A stretch of DNA of 64,000 bases from Candidatus Accumulibacter similis (GCA_013347225.1 CP054595.1:3840415-3904414); one strand, 5' to 3'; positions 25,914 through 34,945 are shown, numbered from the stretch's first letter. Numbers and translations: made by a program. Notes: generated by a model from the letters alone, not told the origin.

Positions 25914-26065
25914 CGTCTGGCTCCGGGAAGTGGCGGGTCTGCAATCTGCACAATCTGCTAATATCGCCGATTGTAATCGACGTCGCACCACGGACACCGG
26001 CGATGCCTGCCCGCCGCCGACCGGCCCGGCTCGGCATCGCACGAAACCGAAGAACGCCGCCGTCA

Positions 26066-28057
26066 ATGGAAGAAATCCTCAATCGTCTTGCCCTGCCGGA
26101 CAGCGATCTGCCGTCGCTGCTCGCCGAACTCGTTGCCCGGCTGCGCCCCGACCACGCCGGCGATTCGGAGTCGGCGCGACGCAATCTGCAGGCGCTCTGC
26201 CACATCCTGAGCACCCGCCCGGAGCTGCGCAGCGCGTTGCGCAACGGCCTGACGACACTGGCGCAGACTTATCGCCACAGCGAGCTGTACACCGAGACCG
26301 GCATCCTGCCGAATACCGGCTTCGTCGCCGAGACACTGCACCGCATCGGCCACACCCTGCTGCCCGAGGTGCTCGATCCCGACCTGCTGCGCAGCGTCCT
26401 GCGGCGCGCCTTCGACCACCCGAGCGATCGCCGCTGGGTCATTGGCGTCGGAGAGCAGGCGTGGCTGGAACTGCTGACGGCGCTCCGCTTTGACGAGGGC
26501 CAGCCGGCGGCGAGCGTGCCGCCATCGGTCCTGCAGCTTCTGCGCTCGCTGCGCGTGCTGTCGCACTGGATCGCCGCCTGCGGCATGGAGCCGGAACTCC
26601 TGCGGCTCGAGCGCTCACTCGAGGCGCACGAATCGCCGTTCGCCGAGCAAAGCCGCGAGATGAGCGATTACATCACGGCCTACGCGGAGAACTGGGGCAG
26701 TCTGCCGGCCGCCGATGCCGATGATCGCCACCTGCGGCTCCTCTTCAGCCAGTGCCAGGAGGTGATCGAAAAGGTCCGCCGCACCGCCGCCCGCAACGGC
26801 ACCAGCATCCGTCTCACCTACCACCTGCAGCGGTTGCGGCAACTGCTGCGGCGCTGCGAGCAACTGCTCGACATCCTCGCCGCATTGTCGGCCGACCCGC
26901 ATGGCAGCAGCGCTGCCTACCCGGCCATCGTCACCCTGTTCGTCCAGCTGGTGCGCGAGGAGTGCCTGCGCAACAACCTGCCGCGGCACTGGCGCCAGAA
27001 CACCGAACTCCTCGCCCTGCGGGTGACCGACAATGCCAGCCACCATGGCGAACACTACATCACCGAGACCCGCTCGGAGTACTGGCAGATGTGCCGGTCG
27101 GCGATGATCGGCGGCTTCGTCATCGCCTTCATGGCCTGTTTCAAGATCCTCCTGAGCAAGGCGCAGATGCCGCCACTGACCGGCGCCATCGCCTACTGCC
27201 TGAACTACGGTCTCGGCTTCTGCCTGATCCACATCGTGCACGGCACGGTCGCCACCAAGCAGCCGGCGATGACCGCCAACGCCATCGCCGCCAGCATCAG
27301 CGAGGCCGGCGGCAAGCTGCGCGACGTCGAGGCACTGACCACCCTGATCGCCCGCACCTGCCGCAGCCAGATCGTCGCCATCCTGGGCAACGTCGGCGTC
27401 GCCATTCCGCTGGCGGCGCTGCTCACCCTGGCGATCTTCAACCTCAGCGGCGAACACTTCACGAGCGAGGAGAAATCGCTGCACCTGCTCGCGGAACAGA
27501 GCCTGGTCCACAGCGGCGCGATCTTCTACGCCGCCATCGCCGGTGTCTGCCTGTTCATTTCGGGGCTGCTCAGCGGCTATTACGACAACTACGCCGCCTA
27601 CAACAGGATCGCCGAACGCATTCTGCAGCTTCGCTGGCCACGACGCCTGTTCGGCGACGCGCGCATGCAGCGCGTTGCGGCCTACATCGGCGACAACCTC
27701 GGCGCACTCGCCGGCAACCTGCTCTTCGGCTTCCTGCTCGGCGGCACGACGCTGCTCGGGCTGCTGCTGGGCCTGCCGCTCGACATCCGCCACGTCGCCT
27801 TCTCGTCCGCCTTCGTCGGCATCGCCTTCGTCGATCTGGGCTACTCGCCGGATACCTCGCTCTTCCTCTGGGCGATCGTCGGCGTCGCCGCCATCGGCAT
27901 CATCAATCTGACGGTGAGCTTCGCGCTGGCACTCAACGTCGCCCTGCGCGCGCGCCAGGTCGACGAGTCGGCGTGGAAGAGTCTGGCGCGAGCAGTGCCG
28001 GCACATCTCGTTCGCCAGCCGAGGGACTTCTTCCTGCCGCCGCGACGGCCGGACTGA
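26066..28057 (+). CDS. 'Site-specific recombinase' family membrane protein (PF10136-like)
   Basis: This 663-residue protein belongs, by its overall sequence, to the family annotated as 'site-specific recombinase' (Gcr-like, PF10136), common in betaproteobacteria. The name is historical. The visible architecture is a soluble helical N-terminal half (to about residue 340) and a polytopic membrane half with roughly seven hydrophobic helices ('SAMIGGFVIAFMACFKILL', 'IVAILGNVGVAIPLAALLTL', 'LLFGFLLGGTTLLGLLLGLP', 'VGVAAIGIINLTVSFALALN'). No tyrosine- or serine-recombinase motif is present. 'HHGEHYITETRSEYWQM' just before the first helix is a conserved-looking polar stretch. I chose the ATG at 26066. 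An ATG at 26004 is also in frame. It is transcribed away from yaaA. Actual function is unknown. Confidence 0.8.
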   Translation: MEEILNRLALPDSDLPSLLAELVARLRPDHAGDSESARRNLQALCHILSTRPELRSALRNGLTTLAQTYRHSELYTETGILPNTGFVAETLHRIGHTLLPEVLDPDLLRSVLRRAFDHPSDRRWVIGVGEQAWLELLTALRFDEGQPAASVPPSVLQLLRSLRVLSHWIAACGMEPELLRLERSLEAHESPFAEQSREMSDYITAYAENWGSLPAADADDRHLRLLFSQCQEVIEKVRRTAARNGTSIRLTYHLQRLRQLLRRCEQLLDILAALSADPHGSSAAYPAIVTLFVQLVREECLRNNLPRHWRQNTELLALRVTDNASHHGEHYITETRSEYWQMCRSAMIGGFVIAFMACFKILLSKAQMPPLTGAIAYCLNYGLGFCLIHIVHGTVATKQPAMTANAIAASISEAGGKLRDVEALTTLIARTCRSQIVAILGNVGVAIPLAALLTLAIFNLSGEHFTSEEKSLHLLAEQSLVHSGAIFYAAIAGVCLFISGLLSGYYDNYAAYNRIAERILQLRWPRRLFGDARMQRVAAYIGDNLGALAGNLLFGFLLGGTTLLGLLLGLPLDIRHVAFSSAFVGIAFVDLGYSPDTSLFLWAIVGVAAIGIINLTVSFALALNVALRARQVDESAWKSLARAVPAHLVRQPRDFFLPPRRPD

Positions 28058-28241
28058 CCCGCCTCGCCGGCAGGAAGGCGTTTCTGGCCGGCAAACCGCG
28101 GCGCATCCGCCGGCGCGCCACGCATTCGCCTTGACCGGGACACGGGATTTTCCTATCCTGCTGCCATGGCCATGATCCGACGGATCGCCCGGCCAACCGC
28201 ACTACCCACTCCTCTCCATCGCACGCCATGCCAAAGGAATC

Positions 28242-28718
28242 ATGATGACCGAAGCCAAGACACCCGCCAAGAAAGCGACGACAACCCGCAAGACCGCCAC
28301 ACCGGCTGCCGCCGAAGCGCCGGCGAAGGCACCGGCCGCCACCCCGGCAGCGCCAGCAGCACCGGCCGCGACGGCAGGGGTCGCCGCCGAGACGGTGGCC
28401 AAGGCACCAGCGAGCAGGAAGGCAGCAGCCCCGGCGGCCGAGAAGAAGAGTCCGGCGAAGCCAAGCGCGGCAGCCACTGACCCGGCGGCCCCTGCCGCGA
28501 CACCGCAAGCTGCAGCCACCGCGCCCATCGAAACGGCTGCCACGACAGCACCCGCTGCGCCCGCGGTTGCCAAGCCAAGTGCCGAGGAACGCTATCGCAT
28601 GGTCGAATCCGCCGCCTATTTCATCGCCGAGAAGGATGGCTTCCAGGGCTGCGCCACGCATTACTGGACCCTGGCCGAGCGCGAGATCGCCGTCACCCTC
28701 GGCGAAGCCGAGGCTTGA
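28242..28718 (+). CDS. Ala/Lys/Pro-rich protein with C-terminal DUF2934 domain
   Basis: The first 115 residues are a low-complexity, histone H1-like tail made of Ala, Pro, Lys and Thr ('KTPAKKATTTRKTATPAA'), with no hydrophobic segment. The last 45 residues form a small folded unit, 'EERYRMVESAAYFIAEKDGF' followed by 'THYWTLAEREIA', which matches the DUF2934 pattern. Such proteins are often thought to be nucleoid- or polymer-granule-associated because of the basic Ala/Pro tail, but that is not shown here. Two adjacent ATGs (28242, 28245) follow an AAAGGA-type site. The next gene starts 49 bp downstream on the same strand. Confidence 0.75.
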   Translation: MMTEAKTPAKKATTTRKTATPAAAEAPAKAPAATPAAPAAPAATAGVAAETVAKAPASRKAAAPAAEKKSPAKPSAAATDPAAPAATPQAAATAPIETAATTAPAAPAVAKPSAEERYRMVESAAYFIAEKDGFQGCATHYWTLAEREIAVTLGEAEA

Positions 28719-28767
28719 TCGCGAAGCGCGCCGACGCGCAACCATTGCCCATGATCCGGAGCACTTC

Positions 28768-29241
28768 GTGCGCAAGCGCCTGATCGGTGATCCGCAACCG
28801 GACGCGCAGCAGGCGCCGCCTGCCTGGCTGAGGCTGGACGAACTGGCGGAGGTCGAAATCAGCTCCGAGGATGCCGCCTGGCCGATCGAGTCGGCGCTGC
28901 TGCCCGGTACCGGCGGTGGCTGGCGGGCCTCGCTTCCGGGCCGGCAGACGATCCGGCTGATCTTCGCCCGGCCGCAGCGACTGCAACGGATCCATCTGCG
29001 TTTCGTCGAACCGGCACGCCAGCGAACGCAGGAGTACCTGCTGCGCTGGTCCGGCGACGGCGGCCAGTCGTTCCACGACATCGTCCGCCAGCAGTGGAAC
29101 TTCGACCCGCGCGGGGCAAGCACGCAGACCGAGCAGCACCAGGTCGACCTCGCCGCAGTCGCCATCCTCGAACTGATCGTCACACCAGACATCGCCGATA
29201 CCCAGGCGATCGCCTCGCTTGCCGAAATGCGCCTGGCCTGA
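28768..29241 (+). CDS. Small discoidin/galactose-binding-like hypothetical protein
   Basis: A 157-residue protein that I place, tentatively, in the F5/8-type-C (discoidin-like) beta-sandwich group: 'AWPIESALLPGTGGGWRAS', 'TIRLIFARPQRLQRIHLRFVE', 'EYLLRWSGDGGQSFHDIVRQ' and 'AVAILELIVTPDIA' give the alternating strand pattern of such jelly-roll domains. There is no signal peptide, so it acts in the cytosol or leaves by another route. The start is a GTG at 28768 with a GGAG seven bases upstream. The frame is open further upstream but overlaps the DUF2934 gene in another frame. It is probably cotranscribed with that gene. The ligand is unknown. Confidence 0.65.
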   Translation: MRKRLIGDPQPDAQQAPPAWLRLDELAEVEISSEDAAWPIESALLPGTGGGWRASLPGRQTIRLIFARPQRLQRIHLRFVEPARQRTQEYLLRWSGDGGQSFHDIVRQQWNFDPRGASTQTEQHQVDLAAVAILELIVTPDIADTQAIASLAEMRLA

Positions 29242-29277
29242 GAGGCGGCCGCGCGATCGTCGCCGGCAGGGCGGACT

Positions 29278-30642
29278 TCAGGGAAGCAGGACCTTCAGGA
29301 CGAGGCCGATCAGCGCCGTCGCCGCAATCAGGTGGATGACCTTGACCCGGAAGCGGAACAGGGCGACCAGCGCGCCGAGCGCGATCAGCGCCGATGTCGC
29401 GTCGAACGGTCCGGCGAAGCCGCGCGGCCAGAGCACGTGGTAGCCGAAGAACAGGGCCAGGTTCAGGATCACCCCTACCACCGCAGCGGTGATCGCCGTC
29501 AGCGGGGCGGTGAACTTGAGGTCGCCATGCGTCGATTCCACCAGCGGGCCGCCGGCGAGGATGAAGACGAATGAAGGCAGGAAGGTGAACCAGGTGACCA
29601 GAACGGCCGCCGCCGCCCCCGCCGCAAAGGCGGCATCGGGTCCGAACAGCGCCTGCACATAGCCGCCGATGAAGGCGACAAAGGCGACCACCATGATCAA
29701 CGGTCCCGGTGTCGTCTCACCAAGCGCCAGGCCGTCGATCATCTGCGTCGGCGTCAGCCAGCCATGGTGCAGCACCGCACCCTGGTAGACGTAGGGCAGG
29801 ACCGCATAGGCACCGCCGAAGGTCAGCAGGGCGGCCTTGGTGAAGAACCAGCCCATCTGCGTCAGCGTGTGCGCCCAGCCGTACACGAGCGTCAGCAGCG
29901 CCATCGGCACCAGCCAGAGCAGCGCCCCGACCACAACGACCGTGACCAGCCGCGACCAGCGGAAAGCCGCGTGCGGCGGCGTTGGTGTCCCGTCGTCGAT
30001 GAGCGCCGGGCCGAATGACTTGCCGACCTCGACATGCCCACCGGCAGCGCCGAAACGCTGCGGCGCGAGACGCCCACCGAGATGGCCGATCAGTGCCGCC
30101 GCGGCGACGATCAGCGGGAACGGCACATCGAGAGCGAAGATGGCGACGAACGAGGCGGCGGCAATGGCCAGCAACAGCTTGTTGCGCAGCGCGCGCAGGC
30201 CGATGCGATGGGCCGCCTGCAGCACGATGGCGGTGACCGCCGGCTTGATGCCGTAGAACACACCGACAACGAGCGGCAAGTCACCGTAGGCGATGTAGAC
30301 CCAGGAGAGGACGATCAGGATCAACAGCGAGGGGAGGACGAACAGCACGCCGGCGACGACGCCGCCGGCGACGCGGTGCAGCAACCAGCCGATGTAGGTC
30401 GCGAGCTGCTGCGCCTCCGGACCGGGAAGAAGCATGCAGTAGTTGAGCGCGTGCAGAAAGCGCCGCTCGGAAATCCAGTGCCGGTTCTCGACCAGTTCCT
30501 GATGCATGATCGCAATCTGCCCGGCGGGACCGCCGAAGCCGATCCAGCCGAGCTTGAACCAGAACGCGAAAGCCTGCCGGAAACTCACGCTGGCAGGTGC
30601 AGCGGCACTGCCTGTGAGCGCGCCGGAATCAAGTTGCGTCAT
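29278..30642 (-). CDS. chrA: Chromate transporter ChrA, two-domain form
   Basis: ChrA is an inner-membrane antiporter-like protein that expels chromate. The 454-residue protein contains two homologous CHR domains: the first with 'FWFKLGWIGFGGPAGQIAIM', 'WISERRFLHALNYCMLLPGP' and 'EAQQLATYIGWLLH', the second with 'FFTKAALLTFGGAYAVLPYV', 'GWLTPTQMIDGLALGETTPG' and 'PLIMVVAFVAFIGGYVQAL'. About 10-12 hydrophobic helices are present. The ATG at 30642 has GGAGG about 13 bases upstream. An in-frame ATG at 30663 would add seven residues. It is a single gene without an obvious chrB regulator. Chromate is the family's known substrate, but some members may carry other oxyanions. Confidence 0.93.
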   Translation of the reverse strand: MTQLDSGALTGSAAAPASVSFRQAFAFWFKLGWIGFGGPAGQIAIMHQELVENRHWISERRFLHALNYCMLLPGPEAQQLATYIGWLLHRVAGGVVAGVLFVLPSLLILIVLSWVYIAYGDLPLVVGVFYGIKPAVTAIVLQAAHRIGLRALRNKLLLAIAAASFVAIFALDVPFPLIVAAAALIGHLGGRLAPQRFGAAGGHVEVGKSFGPALIDDGTPTPPHAAFRWSRLVTVVVVGALLWLVPMALLTLVYGWAHTLTQMGWFFTKAALLTFGGAYAVLPYVYQGAVLHHGWLTPTQMIDGLALGETTPGPLIMVVAFVAFIGGYVQALFGPDAAFAAGAAAAVLVTWFTFLPSFVFILAGGPLVESTHGDLKFTAPLTAITAAVVGVILNLALFFGYHVLWPRGFAGPFDATSALIALGALVALFRFRVKVIHLIAATALIGLVLKVLLP

Positions 30643-30912
30643 CGGTCTGGGTGGTCCTCCCATGAGCCGCCGGGCACGAACCCGGCAGACGACAGCGAAC
30701 GGCAACGCACGCTCCCGCCGGCCGCCGCCCCCAAGGGCAGCGGGGCGGACGCCGCCACTGCGCGCACGATACACGAAAGCCGGCCGGACTGCCGCGCCGC
30801 CCAAACATCGCTGATCACGGCCGTGGCGCTGCCCTGCAGTCGCCACCGCCGCTGTCCGCCGGCGGCGCAGCGTGCGCTGGCACGCCGCAGCCGTGCCACC
30901 GCTGCCGCGCGA

Positions 30913-31407
30913 TCACTCCTCGAGCAGGCTGCGCAGCATCCACGCCGTCTTCTCATGCACCTCCAGCCGCTGCGTCAGGAGATCGGTGGTCGGCTGATCG
31001 TTTGCCGCGGTCACCACCGGCAGCAGTTCGCGCGCCGTCCGTGCCGTTGCCTCCTGCGCGGCGACGAGATGACGAATCATGTCGGTTGCCCGCGGAACGC
31101 CTTCCACTTCGGCGATCGAGGCGATGCGACTGAACTCACGATAGGTGCCTGGAGCCGGGTGACCCAGCGCGCGAATCCGCTCGGCGATGACGTCGAGCGC
31201 GGTCCACTGTTCGGTGTACTGCGCCATGAACATCAGGTGCAGCGTGTTGAACATCGGGCCGGTGACGTTCCAGTGGAAATTGTGCGTCATCAGGTAGAGG
31301 GTATAGCTGTCGGCGAGCAGTGCCGACAGGCCGTGCGCGATCTTCTCCCGATCCTCGGCGCTGATGCCGATGTTGATCGCGGGTGCAGTGGCAGTTCTGG
31401 TTTTCAT
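30913..31407 (-). CDS. dps: Dps-family ferritin-like DNA-protection protein
   Basis: A 164-residue Dps/miniferritin that forms dodecamers, oxidises Fe(II) with peroxide and can coat DNA. The intersubunit ferroxidase residues are visible in 'LYLMTHNFHWNVTGPMFNTL' (His-x-x-His), and in 'YTEQWTALDVIAERIRALG' (Asp and Glu). Four helices and the C-terminal 'RLEVHEKTAWMLRSLLEE' are complete. An excellent AAGGAGG precedes the ATG. The short N-terminal tail lacks a long Lys-rich extension, so DNA binding may be weak. Upstream lies an A+T-rich segment with an inverted repeat (31592-31610) that may be its operator. It lies downstream of the M1-type peptidase on the same strand, after a 269-bp gap. Confidence 0.93.
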   Translation of the reverse strand: MKTRTATAPAINIGISAEDREKIAHGLSALLADSYTLYLMTHNFHWNVTGPMFNTLHLMFMAQYTEQWTALDVIAERIRALGHPAPGTYREFSRIASIAEVEGVPRATDMIRHLVAAQEATARTARELLPVVTAANDQPTTDLLTQRLEVHEKTAWMLRSLLEE

Positions 31408-31591
31408 GGTACGACCTCCTTCAGTGAAGAATCAAGAATCCGGCCAGCGAAACGCTGATCGCGAATGCAGTTTCCCGCAGCGGGCTCGTTCCGAATCCGG
31501 AAGCACCCGCTCCATGGCTTGGGCGCCACCGTCGCGGGGAGTCGCTGCTGCGACGCGTGATTGGATTCTAGGGACAGCCGAAAAATAGATC

Positions 31592-31610
31592 CAATGAATT
31601 GCTTTCATTG
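31592..31610. promoter_or_regulatory. A+T-rich inverted repeat upstream of dps
   Basis: CAATGAA (31592-31598) and TTCATTG (31604-31610) form a perfect 7-bp dyad with a 5-bp spacer in the only strongly A+T-rich patch for several kilobases, 185 bp upstream of the dps start. It is spaced like a dimeric regulator site. OxyR control would be natural for dps, but the sequence does not clearly match an OxyR consensus, so the binding protein is not named. Confidence 0.35.
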
Positions 31611-31644
31611 CATCAATTGTCTTCAGCTATGGCACGCGGCGCGA

Positions 31645-31668
31645 CCGGCGGCTCCCAGGCGCCGCCGG
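31645..31668 (-). terminator. Hairpin just after the M1-type peptidase gene
   Basis: CCGGCGGC (31645-31652) and GCCGCCGG (31661-31668) form a perfect 8-bp stem with an 8-base loop, beginning 8 bp past the peptidase stop on the minus strand. No U-run follows. It may end or attenuate transcription between the peptidase gene and dps. Confidence 0.4.
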
Positions 31669-31676
31669 CGGGCGCT

Positions 31677-33740
31677 CTACTGGCGCGTCGGCGGCGTCTC
31701 GCCACGGACCGTGAAGGCGGGCACCGGTGCCGGCCAGAGACCACGGTCGCTGGCCTGCCCGCCGTCGAAGACGAGCCAGCTCTGACCACCGTAGTGCGGC
31801 AAGGGTCGCGCCAGCGAGCGCAGCGCTGCCGCATCGTTGGCGGCGACCACCAGCAGCGGGCCGCGCTCGACGGTCCATACCCGCGCCGAGCCGCGCGTCG
31901 CGTTGCCACCCAGCGTCTGCGCCTGCTGCGGCAGACCGTTGGCGAGCAGCGCCGCATCGACCGCGGCCGGCGTACCGACGACCATCACCGACTCGCCAGC
32001 CACCAGCGCTGCCTGCAGGTCGGTCAGGCGGAGCAGCGCCGCCGGCCGTTCGAAGAACCGCCCGACCACCGTCTCGGCAGCCTCGCGGAACGCTGCATCG
32101 CCGCCGACGACGACCCAGCGCGGCTGCAGCGCCCCGACCCAGCGGCGCAGGATGAGCGGCAGTTCGGCCTCATGCAGCCGCCGCCAGGTGCGCGCTTCGG
32201 GGTCGATGCGGATCCGTTCGGGAAGGAAATCGAGGTCGAACCCGGCCAGACTTCGCTCGCCGGTGACGTCGATCCAGCGCGTGATGGCGTGCGTGCCGCC
32301 GGCGATCTCGACCGGCAGCCTGAGCGCCAGCGCCGGGCTCCCCTGGCGCAGCGTCAGGCGCAGGCGATGACCCGACGGCGAGCGACTGGCGACTGCATCG
32401 TCGACCGTGAACATCGGCAACTGCCGCGAACTCAGCCACTGCGCGAAGACGCCGCGCAGGTCGCTGCCCGAAGCCCGCTCGAAGGCTCGCCGCAGATCGT
32501 CCCAGCTCGCATGGCGAAAGCGCTGTGCCTGCCAGAAATCACGCAGCGCCTGCGCGAACGCCGCGTCGCCGATGCGGTCCCGCAACATCAGGAAGAACAT
32601 CGCCCCCTTGCCATAACCGACCGCCGCTTCAGCTCCATGCCGGCGGCTGCGGAAGTCGCGCAGCGCCGGCTGCTCGCTGGCCGGCAGTGCGGCCGCGTCG
32701 CGCAGCCAGGCGAGCCGCAGGGCGTGCGCCGCCGCCGCTGAACTCTCCTCTCTGTAGGCGTAGTCGGCGAGGAAGGTGGTCAGCCCTTCGCTCCAGTTCC
32801 CCGAGCGCGCATCGACACGGACCCCGTTGCCCCACCAGTTGTGCAGCACCTCGTGGCCGAGCGAGGTGGCGCGGATGAACGGCAGGCGCAGGACGTCGAC
32901 GCCGAGGTAGGTCAGCGTCGGCATGCCGAGTCCGGTCGGCAGCGGACTGGCGACGATCGAGAAGGCGTCGTAGGGGTAGGCGCCGATGAGTGCGCTGTAG
33001 CGCTCGATGTAGCGAGCGCTGTCGGCAAGATAGCCCTGGGCGAGTCCCGATTCGGCGTCGAGAGCCGGCGGGAAATAGGTTCGCAGCCGCAGCGGCGAGG
33101 CGCCGGCACGTGCCAACAGGCGCTCGCGCACCCGCCAGGGGCCGGCCATCAGGTCGATGCCATCGGTCGGCCGCGCAAACTCGAACTCGGCTGCATAGCG
33201 GTCGGCGCCGGCACGGGGCAGCCGTTCCGCCCGCAGGCTGCCGGGAACCACTGCGCGTTGCTCGCCCGGCAGCGACAGGCGCACCCGGTAGCTGAACAGC
33301 GCCAGCGGCGGCTGCGGGTACCAGCCGCTGCCCGCGGCGAGGAACGATCCCGCTGCTGCCGCCATTGGCGGCAGGCGTTGCAGAACCTGGCGATGGTCAC
33401 GACCCGTTTCGGTCACCGGCAGCGTCCCGCCGTAAGCGATGCGCACCCGCTCGGCGCCGGCCGGCAAGGCGATTCGCCACGAACGCCTGCCGTCGCCCGC
33501 ATCGCGGCCGCCGGCAACGCTCGCCGCGACGAGGAGACCAGCCGCTGCCCGCGCCTCGCGCACGCTCAGCGACTCGTGCAGGGTGAACGCGAAGCTCCGC
33601 CCGCCAACCGGCAGTTCGGCGATCACCTCGAGCTGCCGCGTCGCCGGCTCAAGCGTCACTTCGAGGTCAAGGTCCGCTGCCGCCCGGGCGCCCAGCGTCA
33701 ACAGCAGCAGCGCGCCGGCGAACCACCTGCGCGGCATCAT
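31677..33740 (-). CDS. M1-family (gluzincin) zinc aminopeptidase-like protein, exported
   Basis: This 687-residue protein has an N-terminal signal ('MMPRRWFAGALLLLTLGARA') and so is probably periplasmic or anchored. The central zinc site is complete: 'SLGHEVLHNWWGNGV' gives HExxH near residues 296-300, and 'NWSEGLTTFLADY' supplies the third ligand Glu about 18 residues on, as in M1 peptidases. The usual GAMEN exopeptidase motif is replaced by 'LGMPTLTYLGVDVL', so the N-terminal-amine recognition of classical aminopeptidases is not obvious. The C-terminal 180 residues form an extra alpha/beta domain. The start overlaps the ChaN-PDZ stop (ATGA), implying coupled expression. It may trim peptides or act on an envelope substrate. 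Confidence 0.8.
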   Translation of the reverse strand: MMPRRWFAGALLLLTLGARAAADLDLEVTLEPATRQLEVIAELPVGGRSFAFTLHESLSVREARAAAGLLVAASVAGGRDAGDGRRSWRIALPAGAERVRIAYGGTLPVTETGRDHRQVLQRLPPMAAAAGSFLAAGSGWYPQPPLALFSYRVRLSLPGEQRAVVPGSLRAERLPRAGADRYAAEFEFARPTDGIDLMAGPWRVRERLLARAGASPLRLRTYFPPALDAESGLAQGYLADSARYIERYSALIGAYPYDAFSIVASPLPTGLGMPTLTYLGVDVLRLPFIRATSLGHEVLHNWWGNGVRVDARSGNWSEGLTTFLADYAYREESSAAAAHALRLAWLRDAAALPASEQPALRDFRSRRHGAEAAVGYGKGAMFFLMLRDRIGDAAFAQALRDFWQAQRFRHASWDDLRRAFERASGSDLRGVFAQWLSSRQLPMFTVDDAVASRSPSGHRLRLTLRQGSPALALRLPVEIAGGTHAITRWIDVTGERSLAGFDLDFLPERIRIDPEARTWRRLHEAELPLILRRWVGALQPRWVVVGGDAAFREAAETVVGRFFERPAALLRLTDLQAALVAGESVMVVGTPAAVDAALLANGLPQQAQTLGGNATRGSARVWTVERGPLLVVAANDAAALRSLARPLPHYGGQSWLVFDGGQASDRGLWPAPVPAFTVRGETPPTRQ

Positions 33741-34945
33741 TCCGGCGGCAGGCGGACGACGATCTCGAGCGTCGTTTCACCGCGCCTGATCCGCAGCGGC
33801 AGCCACGTTCCCGGCGCCGCCGCCCGCACCAGCGAGATCACGGCCGCAGCCTTGAGCGCCGGTCGGCCAGCGACCTCGAGCAGTTGGTCGCCCACCAGGA
33901 GCCCGCTCCTCTCGGCCAGACTGCCGGCGGTGACCGCCTGCACGCGCACACCGCCGGCCGCGCCGGCAGCGTCTTCCAGTTGCACGCCGAGGCGTGGTGG
34001 CGCCACCGGCAGTGCCGGCTTCGGCGGCAACACGAACAGCGCGTCGGCGACGCCTGGCTGCATCTCGCGACAAGCCTCGCTGGACGCAACCGGCAACAGG
34101 GTGACCACCCGCCCGACACCGAGGGAACGCAACTGGTGCGGCACGCCGTGGCCGTGGCGCAGGTGTCCGCTGCCCATGATGCCGACGACGAGTTCTGCCC
34201 GCCCGTTCCTTTGTCCGGACGCCAGCCGTGTTGCCAGCGCTTCGGCCATCGCGCGATCCCAGTTCAGCTGCGCTTCGACGAAATGGCGGAAGCCGCGGCT
34301 GTCGCGACCGCCCTGGCCATGCGCGTGCTCGCGGTAGACACTGAAAAGGAAGTCGCGATAGGCCTCGCTGGCCGGCGCCGCGCGGCCGACGCCTTCGCGT
34401 TCGTTTTCCGGCACGGCATCCCAGCCCTGGTCGCCGATCGCCCGCGTCAGCCGGGAGTCGACGTTGAGCGCCAGCATCGGCAGACGATTGATGCGCGCAA
34501 ACTCGAACAGCGGCAGGTAGAACGCAGCCGGAAAGCTCCAGTTCTCCTCCCATGCCGTCTGCGCCAGCAGCGCCGGGACGCTCAGCTCGCCCGCGACCCA
34601 GCGATCGAGCGCCGGCTGCACGCGACGCGGAAACATCTCGAAGCCGACGACCAGTTGCGGGCGCAGCGCGTGCAGCCCGGCAAGCACCTGCGCCTGCCAG
34701 CGATGATGATCCTCGTCGTCATGCTGCTCACCAAGCAGGACGACGTCGGCCGCGACGGCACTCGCCAGTACCTCGTCGACGGGGACACTCTCGCCATTCG
34801 CGCCGGCGATCCGCACCCAGCCCACGGGCGCGGTGCAGGCCGCGTTCCGTGCTGCCGAGCCGGACGACAGCAGCGCAACACTCAGAACACCGACCACCGC
34901 CAGCAGCGAACAGCAAAGGAGCCAGCGAGTAAGGTCGCGTTTCAT
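33737..34945 (-). CDS. ChaN-family (haem-regulated) protein fused to a C-terminal PDZ domain
   Basis: A 402-residue envelope protein. The N-terminus 'LTRWLLCCSLLAVVGVLSVA' is a signal/anchor helix. Residues of about 55-285 match the ChaN/DUF399 fold, including 'DVVLLGEQHDDEDHHRWQAQ' at its start and 'VVGFEMFPRRVQPALDRWV'. The closing 'VVGIMGSGHLRHGHGVPHQL' also fits. ChaN from Campylobacter binds haem and is iron-regulated; general function is uncertain. Residues of about 305-400 form a PDZ domain ('SLAERSGLLVGDQLLEVAGR'). The ATGA overlap with the M1-type peptidase downstream suggests that the two act together, with the PDZ domain possibly presenting substrates. A typical lipobox is not clear, so 'lipoprotein' is not asserted. 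Confidence 0.8.
   Translation of the reverse strand: MKRDLTRWLLCCSLLAVVGVLSVALLSSGSAARNAACTAPVGWVRIAGANGESVPVDEVLASAVAADVVLLGEQHDDEDHHRWQAQVLAGLHALRPQLVVGFEMFPRRVQPALDRWVAGELSVPALLAQTAWEENWSFPAAFYLPLFEFARINRLPMLALNVDSRLTRAIGDQGWDAVPENEREGVGRAAPASEAYRDFLFSVYREHAHGQGGRDSRGFRHFVEAQLNWDRAMAEALATRLASGQRNGRAELVVGIMGSGHLRHGHGVPHQLRSLGVGRVVTLLPVASSEACREMQPGVADALFVLPPKPALPVAPPRLGVQLEDAAGAAGGVRVQAVTAGSLAERSGLLVGDQLLEVAGRPALKAAAVISLVRAAAPGTWLPLRIRRGETTLEIVVRLPPE

Noticed and set aside
26615..28006. 463-codon minus-strand frame opposite the PF10136-like gene
   Set aside because: Its D/E/Q/G-rich product mirrors the codons of the sense-strand membrane helices; no ribosome site or family.
28066..28145. 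Possible extra short gene after the PF10136-like gene
   Set aside because: Only chance frames of about 100 codons that overlap the 3' end of the membrane protein gene in other frames.
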